Source: Macrocystis pyrifera (lineage: Eukaryota > Sar > Phaeophyceae > Laminariales > Laminariaceae). From it: a stretch of 64,000 nucleotides of DNA. Under the pieces are notes generated by a model, which saw nothing but the letters and a program-made list of their open reading frames with translations, ran no database searches and was not told where the DNA came from. Positions 57,841 to 64,000 of the stretch are shown one piece after another. The position numbers were made by a program, and so were the translations under genes. The stretch's first letter is position 1; every line of letters starts with the position of its first letter. The stretch lies in assembly GCA_031763025.1 (NCBI GenBank), contig JASSKH010000006.1, positions 5,391,691-5,455,690 of the forward strand, written 5' to 3'.

Positions 57841-58265
57841 GAAGAACAGAGGCTACGGCAGTAATCCACCACTTCAATAGGGTGACAGTCTTTCGACGAT
57901 TCAAATTGGCGACAGCAAGTCATCACGTCTATTTGACGACAGTACATCAACACTTCAAGATGGTAGCAATACTGCTTTCGACACGTCGACATTGCGACAG
58001 AAACTCAACAATTCAACATGGCGACAGCATTTCAATACACCAACACACGGCGGAAGTATGTCAACAACCCGACATTTGGCAGTATTTCATCGTGGTGACA
58101 GTACTTCAGCACATCGACATGGCTTGGTGACAGCAGTACAACACGTCGACGTGGCTTGATGACAGTACTTCGAAACTTCAACATGGTGACAGTACTTGAG
58201 CGCTTCAACATGGCGACAGTTTTTCAGCTTGCCGACATGGCGGCAGCAGCACTTTCGCACCGCCC
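57840..58265 (+). repeat. 27 bp minisatellite, copy B
   Basis: Counterpart of 20950-21375, with the same unit order and few substitutions. The array has not changed length since the duplication. Confidence 0.65.
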
Positions 58266-59649
58266 ACACTTCACCACCTCAACAGTAGTTCAACCTGAAA
58301 AAACACTTTCTTCACAAAATCGGATCGATATACCATCATGCACAACAGATCGCGCCCAGAGTACATGCAGTAGGTCAGGGATGTATAGTCTGCCCCGAAA
58401 TACACAGACCATAGAGTAGTGAATCTTCTCTTTCCGACGCGCGAACCATTTGCACTTCATCGTCACACCCCACCACCAGTTCAACATTCCGGAAGTTCAA
58501 TAAATCACCAGCCTAAAAGCGCTACTCGTACGGTACAATACTGCTGTACACACCCTATACTCTCCTGCTACTGCTCTGCTACTGCCACTACCGCTGCCAC
58601 AGGTACGAGCGCTCTGGCGATCGGCTTCAAGCCCTCGTCAAACGCTCAACCAACATGACAGGCACGAAATATGTTTCGCTTACCCCCCCCCTTCCCCCCG
58701 CCATCACACTGCCCCCCCCACACCTCTCCGTGGGCACTGAATTCCCACCGGAGCGAGAGAAAACAGCTTTCGATAATATGCACGAGTTTTGTTTCAAAGT
58801 CCAACCAATGAATACTCTCTGTAGAAGGTACAAAGTCCCAATAAGAGCACACGACAAACAACGAAATAAAAGTGTTTATGGTGTGGATCGCAAGAAAGAG
58901 GCAACAACAGACTGACCTATCGACTGACCGCCCGACCGGAGTCTTCGTTTCATATTGAAGAGGCACACAGCGGTTGTCGATATTCTGTTGACGCTTAGTC
59001 TTATGTCGGAACGAACTCCGAGCATCGACGATCAACGCCCCCCCCCCCCCCTTCCCCAGCGAGGGCCTATCTACGGTTACGATTAGGGATAGGCACCGTC
59101 TCTCGTCTCTCGGCTCTTTCAGTGATAATGAGGGATAATATATATATATATTAACCTCGGATTGCGAATAGGCGCTACGCTTACCCGTGCCACCCTAGGA
59201 CGGGTATTACATCATCTGCAAGCGAGGCAAGCAGCTTATATCGTACATCATCCTCGCTGGGAGTATAATGACCGTTTGGATGTGATATTGCAGTCTACAC
59301 CGGGATTGTATATCTGGTCGGAGCGGTATCCATTGAAATCCCGGCCAGAGTGGCGAACAATGCTGGTACACAGCCGTTACTTGTTTCCGTACAAATTCCG
59401 ACCCTCCTCCTCCTCCCCCCCCCCCGCCCCCTCCCGCCCACACCCCATACGCCCCTACCCGCGGAAATATGATAGGAGATCGTTTGCTTGTGCTCGTCAA
59501 GGTCTCTTTTCGTTATACTGGTTGTAGTGTACCAGGCGAGCGGTCAGTCAAGCTATCAAACCGCAGTCTCTTAGCATATTTGGCTCCCCGATATACGGGA
59601 TATAGTTTAGGGGGTGTCAGTCAAGCCGTCATATTTCTGTTTCCTATTA
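58266..59649. other. No gene recognised (copy B of 21376-22753)
   Basis: Shared low-information sequence with C-runs at about 59038-59050 and 59419-59425 and an AT dinucleotide run near 59137-59150. Confidence 0.5.
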
Positions 59650-59702
59650 TTACGGGGGGTACATAGTTAATAGGACCTATGGTGTACATAAAGACCTATA
59701 TA
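59650..59702 (+). mobile_element. MITE left half, split by insertion
   Basis: Left 53 bp of the 105 bp TA-flanked MITE seen whole at 22754-22858. It stops after ACCTATATA, where copy A continues with TTTACC. The right half is at 63802-63854. Confidence 0.85.
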
Positions 59703-59949
59703 GATACAACTATAATTACGATTTTTGAGGTCGTTGTCACTTGCTAGCTATTTGGCAGACAGACCGACTGATAGACAGCTCTTCGCAAACAGCCCTTCTT
59801 CTTTGAAACAGCCGAACAGCCGAACAGCCGAACAACCTTTCTTCCTTCTTCTTCGCCAAACAGCCAAACAACCTTTCTTTCTTCTTTCGCAAACCGCCAA
59901 CCAATAGACAGCTCTTCGCACGGCGCCTAAAAGAGGCGTCTCGCCTTCG

Positions 59950-62718
59950 ACGAACGGCATAGATAGGTGCAGCTGTCGGCGGCCAAGCTGCTGCTGTCGG
60001 TGGCGAACCTGCTGGTGCTGCAACCCCCGCCTCTCCCTTCTCCACGCCGCCTAAGCTCACCTCCCCCTCGTCAAGAGGCGCGTGGTCCTCGCCCTCTGGC
60101 AAGAGAGCGGCAACGACAAAGACCGACCTGGTGCCGGCTGTTGTTTGCGACCAGTGCACGGACCAGCACTTGGTCAAGAACTCCGCGCCTGGTGGCAAAA
60201 AAACGTGGCCTTCGCCACCTGCAAGGATCTCACGTGCGTGGTGGCGGGATCATCCTGACAGGGCAACCGACTGCGAGTTCTGTGCTCGCCCGATCAAGGA
60301 AGGGGCTGTCTCGTACTCCCTCGATACTGCTGACAGTGGTGAGTGTCTTATGTCTATATTGCATGCTGTATGTTGCCAGTACGTTTTTTTGGGGTTGTCA
60401 ATTGCCTTTTTGCATACAAACTTACGTCAAAGCGTTTATTTTTTTTTTTTACTCATCCATGCTCGTTCTTTCCCCTTCGTGCGTTGCGTCGGCTCCTCTT
60501 ACACACAGTGCACGCGAACGCGCACATGCACAACTGTTTGCGGGACGTGAACGAAGGAACGGAGGATTCAGCTGTCGCCGTCACCGGTGCACCGAACGAC
60601 GTGAGTGCTGCTGCTACTGTGGTGCATTTTCGGTGCATGCACACGATTTCTGTGTGTACATGTTTGGGTGACCCCACATGCTCATTTTGCTCGTTTTCGG
60701 CTGCCGCTGCTGTTGCTGCTGCTGCTGTCAGCGCCACGCCATGAGTGCTGCTGCTGCTGTGCACCTGCTTCTCCTGTGCACTCGCTGCTGCTGTAGTGCT
60801 GCTGCGTTGTTGCCGTGCTGTGCACCTGCTGCTCCTGTGCACTTGTTGCTGCTGTATGTAGTGCTGCTGCGTTGTTGCCGTGCATCATGCTGGAAGCGTA
60901 CATATTTTCGGATCGTCAATTCCGTAGGTTTTGCGATGGCGGCATACGAGGGTACATGCTTTTTTTCTTCCTTATTTTCATATCGTTGCTATGCTGCTGC
61001 TGCTGCTGCCAACGCTGCTGCCAACGCTGCGGCGATTCGTTGCAGCTTCTGCTGCTGCTAATGGTGTAGCTGCTTCTGCTGCTGCTGCTGCTAATGCTGC
61101 CGCAATATCCACTGAATGTTCGTATGTACTCGGATTACTGTTTTTCTTGCTCGTTTTTGTACCCAAATGGTTCCTTTTGATACGTGAATTTTTTTTTTGT
61201 CGTTTTGCTCCTGCATTTTGCGTACGTACTGCAATTTCTCGTTTTTGGCTTGGTTATTTTCATTTATATCGTTGCTATGCTGCTGCTGTGGTGCTGCTGC
61301 GTTGTTGCCGTACATCATGCTGCACTTGTGTGTGTACATATTTCGGTATCGTCAATGAAATTCCGTAGGTTTTGCGATTGCGGCATACCAGGGTACATAC
61401 TTTTTTTCTTCCTTATTTTCATATCGTTGCTATGCCGCTGCTGCCTATGCGGATTATTGTTTTTATTGGCCATTTTTGTACCCAAATGGTTTTTTTGATA
61501 CGTAAAAAAAATATTTTGGTCGTTTTGCTCCTGCATCTAGCGTACGTACTACTTTTTCTCGTATTTCGTATTTTTGCTATGCTGCTGCTGCGTTGTTGCC
61601 GTACAGCATGCGGAGGTGGGTCTATAGTGAGGTACCAAAAATACTTTTCGGACGGCCTCGGGGTACGTACTTCTTTTCTCCCTTCTTTTCATATCGTTGC
61701 TAGCAGCTGTGGCGATCCGTTGCTGCTTCTGCTGCTGCTGCTGCTCTGCTTTTAGAGCTGCCGCAATATTCACTGAATGTTTGTATGTACTCGGATAATT
61801 GTGTTTCCTGGTCGTTTTGTGGCGCTGCTGCGTTGTTGCCGTACATCATGCTGGACATGATTTGTGTGTCTATTATTACACTTAAACTTGTGCGTGTGTA
61901 CATATTTCTGTATCGTCAATGATTGTTTTTGTGGTGCTGCTGCGTTGTTGCCGTACATCATGCTGGACGTGATTTGTGTGTGTACTGTACTGCACTTGTG
62001 TGTGTACATATTTCTGTATCGTCAATGAAATTACGTACTTGCTGCTTGTGCTGCTGCTGCTGCCGTCGTATAGCAAGCGATTACGTACTGCTGTTGTGCC
62101 GCTGTAGAGTAGTACAAATAATAATGAACTCTGCCCCCCCCCCCCCCCCCTTCCCCCTCCCCCGCCATTCCCTGCACGCCACTCCCGCCCCGCGCACCCT
62201 ATATGTTTACTTCGACCAGGTCCGTGGCAAGTGCTACAACTGCCGCCTGACAGACTCCCACCATCAAAGACGGAGACATCATCATCAAGCGCAAAAAGAC
62301 TCCCTTCCATTTCGCCTGCTCGAGGGCTTCGCGGAATTCCGAAGCAGTACGCCAAGCAGATTGTCGCCATCCAGGACGAACGAAAGGAAACAAATTGTTT
62401 CCCACATTTCCCAAAATCACGATTATTTCTTCCTACACATATCCAACGGGTTCAACAGCGAACAGATCCACACTCTGGGCCTCCCGCCTCGTTACTACAT
62501 ACATCCTGGAAGACTATTTACATATCATGTCTCATCCAAACTCCTATGCTGGCTACATCGAAATCGCGGCCGCCCAGCAACTATACAACATTTCCATAAC
62601 CGTTGTCGTTGCCGGCACTGCTGCTTTCTCTCCTGTCCCAAACCTTCCTTTAAACAACAGCCTGTATGTTGTATATCATCCACATGCCAAGCACTACTCC
62701 ACTCCCTCCTCACACTGA
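59950..62718 (+). pseudogene. Spliced zinc-finger and OTU-domain gene, decayed
   Basis: Exon 1 ends at 60338 before GTGAGT and includes VVCDQCTDQHLVKNSAPGGK and DCEFCARPIKEGAVSYSLDT. Exon 2 is 60509-60600 (after CACACAG, before GTGAGT) and encodes HANAHMHNCLRDVNEGTEDS. Exon 3 starts at 62220 after GACCAG with VRGKCYNCRLTD. Splice phases agree across both introns. The C-x2-C ... H-x(2-3)-C spacings recall PARP-type zinc fingers. Exon 3 ends with IVSHISQNHDYFFLHISN, then DYLHIMSHPNSYAGYIEIAA, ISITVVVAGT and NNSLYVVYH ... HYSTP. That is the C-terminal half of an OTU cysteine protease including its catalytic His. The DGNC loop is not visible and exon 3 changes frame at least twice, so no active deubiquitinase is expected. 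Confidence 0.55.
60601..62219 (+). repeat. Intron filled with a complex nested repeat
   Basis: Five or six incomplete copies of a composite unit contain GCTGCTGCGTTGTTGCCGT, ACATCATGCTGGA, TGTGTACATATTTC and ATCGTCAATGAAATT. Some add GTAGGTTTTGCGATxGCGGC and TTTTTTTCTTCCTTATTTTC. Copies start at about 60800, 60862, 61288, 61580, 61819 and 61934. CTG runs join them. Their frames are not coding. A C-run of about 18 lies at 62137-62154. Confidence 0.65.
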
Positions 62719-62742
62719 TGAAATATGTTATTCTTATTATTA

Positions 62743-62847
62743 TTACGGGGGTCCATAGTTAACGGGACCAAATTTTGTTAGTAGAAATAGTCAAATATAT
62801 AGTTTTTTATGTGCACCATAGGTCCTCTTAACTATGGACCCCCGTAA
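62743..62847 (+). mobile_element. MITE, TA target duplication
   Basis: This 105 bp copy with inverted repeats starting TTACGGGGGTCCATAG is flanked by TA at 62741-62742 and 62848-62849. It lies 24 bp after the stop of the OTU relict and 16 bp before the Harbinger-like target duplication. Confidence 0.88.
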
Positions 62848-62866
62848 TAGACGAATGTCATTCTTA

Positions 62867-63619
62867 GGGCCACTCCTAACGAACAAAAAAAATCACGATT
62901 CGTGAGATTTTTGTCGTGAATCGTGATTTTTTTGTCGTGATTCAAGACAAAAAAAATCACGATTCATGACGCCAATTTTTTTAGCTTTTCCCTTAAAAAA
63001 ACAAAATCACGATTCGTGATATTAGTCGTGTCTCAAAATACGCCTGATCAAGGCACTACGCAACCCACGTGCACCAACGGTATCTGATGGTCGGCATAGG
63101 GGCATGGCAGACTTTGCTTCGTACGCCGCTTGTGGGCAACGGGCGGCTTTCCAAAGACACCGCTGGGCGCGGGCTAACGAGGAGGTTGTGGCCTCGAACT
63201 TTCCAGGAGGAGGAGCCACTGCTGGAAGACAAACGCGAAAATGGCCTGGGGATGTCACAGGCCAGGCCGGACCGACGGCCTGTGAAATGGAATCTCGCGA
63301 AACGAGCTTGGCCGACGGCCGGTGAAGTTGGAATCTCGCAGGCTGGGTCAGGCTTCGGTCCGCAATTCGAATATGTCACGGGCTGGGCCAGGTGCGGACG
63401 GCCCATCCCGGCCTGGCCATGCCTCACTCTCGAGAGTTTGCTCCACCCCCCCATAAAACGTTGGGTTTGAAATATCAGAACTTTAACTGTTTGAAAATAT
63501 CACGAAACGCGACGTTTTTCGGCTTTTTTCGTTAGAACTGAAAAGTCACGGGTCGTGATCTTTTGGCATGCCTAAAAATCACGAATCGTGATTTTTTTTC
63601 GGTTCGTTAGGAACGGCCC
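62867..63619. mobile_element. PIF/Harbinger-like non-autonomous element, TTA target duplication
   Basis: This 753 bp element is flanked by TTA at 62864-62866 and 63620-63622. The ends are inverted repeats, GGGCC(AC/GT)TCCTAACGAAC followed by A-rich sequence and ATCACGATTCGTGA. About seven palindromic ATCACGATTCGTGAT-like words sit next to both ends. No transposase is encoded. A 3 bp TTA duplication with GGGCC ends is typical of PIF/Harbinger. The interior (about 63050-63450) is GC-richer, with GGCCxGGCC-like repeats. Confidence 0.75.
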
Positions 63620-63801
63620 TTACTCTTGCGTCACCCGATCTTACGCTTCACATTACATTCATAAATTACGCGATTATTACATCCTTCACCGTTTCTTACA
63701 CAAATACATTTAGTTTGGTTGGCTTTGGGGTATGTCGCCAATTAATTGCGGTTATATGTACACGAAACGACGGAATACCCACTCCGAAGGAAAGCCTTGT
63801 A

Positions 63802-63854
63802 TTTACCTATTTTTACGAACAAAATTTGGTCCTATTAACTATGGACCCCCGTAA
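63802..63854 (+). mobile_element. MITE right half, split by insertion
   Basis: Right 53 bp of the MITE whose left half is at 59650-59702. It is followed by TA and then by sequence collinear with A 22861-23016 up to the window end. Confidence 0.85.
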
Positions 63855-64000
63855 TAGTAGTATTCCTTGTCTGATTTCGTTGAGTTTGTGTGGTTTGTTT
63901 CTCATCGAGAGTACACGGCCTCTTTCACCTCTATACTGTTAATTGTAATCATTTGGTGCCAACTAAAACACCACCAAATCTATACACGCATGTTGGCGTC

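Larger units (their letters stand above)
59703..63799 (+). mobile_element. 4.1 kb insertion inside the MITE, copy B only
   Basis: This sequence is absent from copy A. TA at 59701-59702 and at 63800-63801 would be a 2 bp target duplication. I find no terminal inverted repeats (left end GATACAACTATAATT, right end GAAGGAAAGCCTTG). It contains a spliced, decayed zinc-finger/OTU gene, another MITE and a Harbinger-like element. Whether it moved as one unit is not decided by the sequence. Confidence 0.6.
44169..64000 (+). repeat. Segmental duplication, copy B
   Basis: This is the second copy of the segment at 1-23016. Correspondence is lost only where one copy carries an insertion. After the 4.1 kb insertion ending at 63799 the match resumes with A 22812 onward and continues to the last base. 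It carries its own versions of the repeat-protein gene, the core/spacer repeat array, the 27 bp minisatellite and the short LINE tail. Confidence 0.95.

Noticed and set aside
59703-63799. Helitron
   Set aside because: The site would fit insertion between A and T, but the ends lack TC and CTRR with a hairpin, and no Rep/helicase is present.
1-64000. tRNA or rRNA genes
   Set aside because: I looked for cloverleaf-like and rRNA-like stretches by eye and found none I could support; a covariance-model scan was not possible.

Overview
This is a eukaryotic nuclear window: spliced genes, LTR and non-LTR retrotransposons, MITEs, many minisatellites, long homopolymer and trinucleotide runs, and short TTAGGG-type arrays. 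There is no operon-like gene packing. The mix of a Gln-rich copia element, a chromodomain gypsy element and an endonuclease/RT LINE would fit an alga (red alga or stramenopile) or a similar protist. I cannot name the organism. Host gene density is very low.

The dominant structure is a large direct duplication. Copy A starts at or before base 1 and can be followed to about 23016. Copy B starts at or before 44169 and runs to the window end, with a constant offset of about 44168 near the start and high identity throughout (mid-90s percent or better by eye). Because the two copies are paralogous, empty and filled insertion sites can be read directly. A Ty1/copia element sits only in A (12020-18682, target duplication CCCCC). 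A truncated LINE fragment sits only in B (44551-45046). A 4.1 kb insertion sits only in B (59703-63799), inside a MITE that is whole in A.

Each copy carries one version of an unrecognised gene. It encodes a protein of more than 1000 residues built from His/Asp-rich repeats of about 93 residues (A 5786-9808, 14 units; B 50171-53215, 10 units). A ends in a hydrophobic C-terminal tail. A has lost frame continuity near its N terminus and B near its C terminus. A diverged relative lies on the opposite strand at the left edge of each copy.

The region between the copies (about 23.0-44.1 kb) holds minisatellites, the 3' exons of a class I methyltransferase (24387-25952, minus), a decayed LINE (about 33427-38490, minus) and a gypsy element with identical LTRs (39445-43976, minus). 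The LINE appears to end in a long poly(C) tail immediately after its stop codon. Several short copies of the same 3' end, each with its own C-run, are scattered through the window.

The B-specific 4.1 kb insertion contains a spliced but decayed gene with PARP-like zinc fingers and an OTU-type C-terminal half, a repeat-filled intron, a second TA-flanked MITE and a 753 bp Harbinger-like element.
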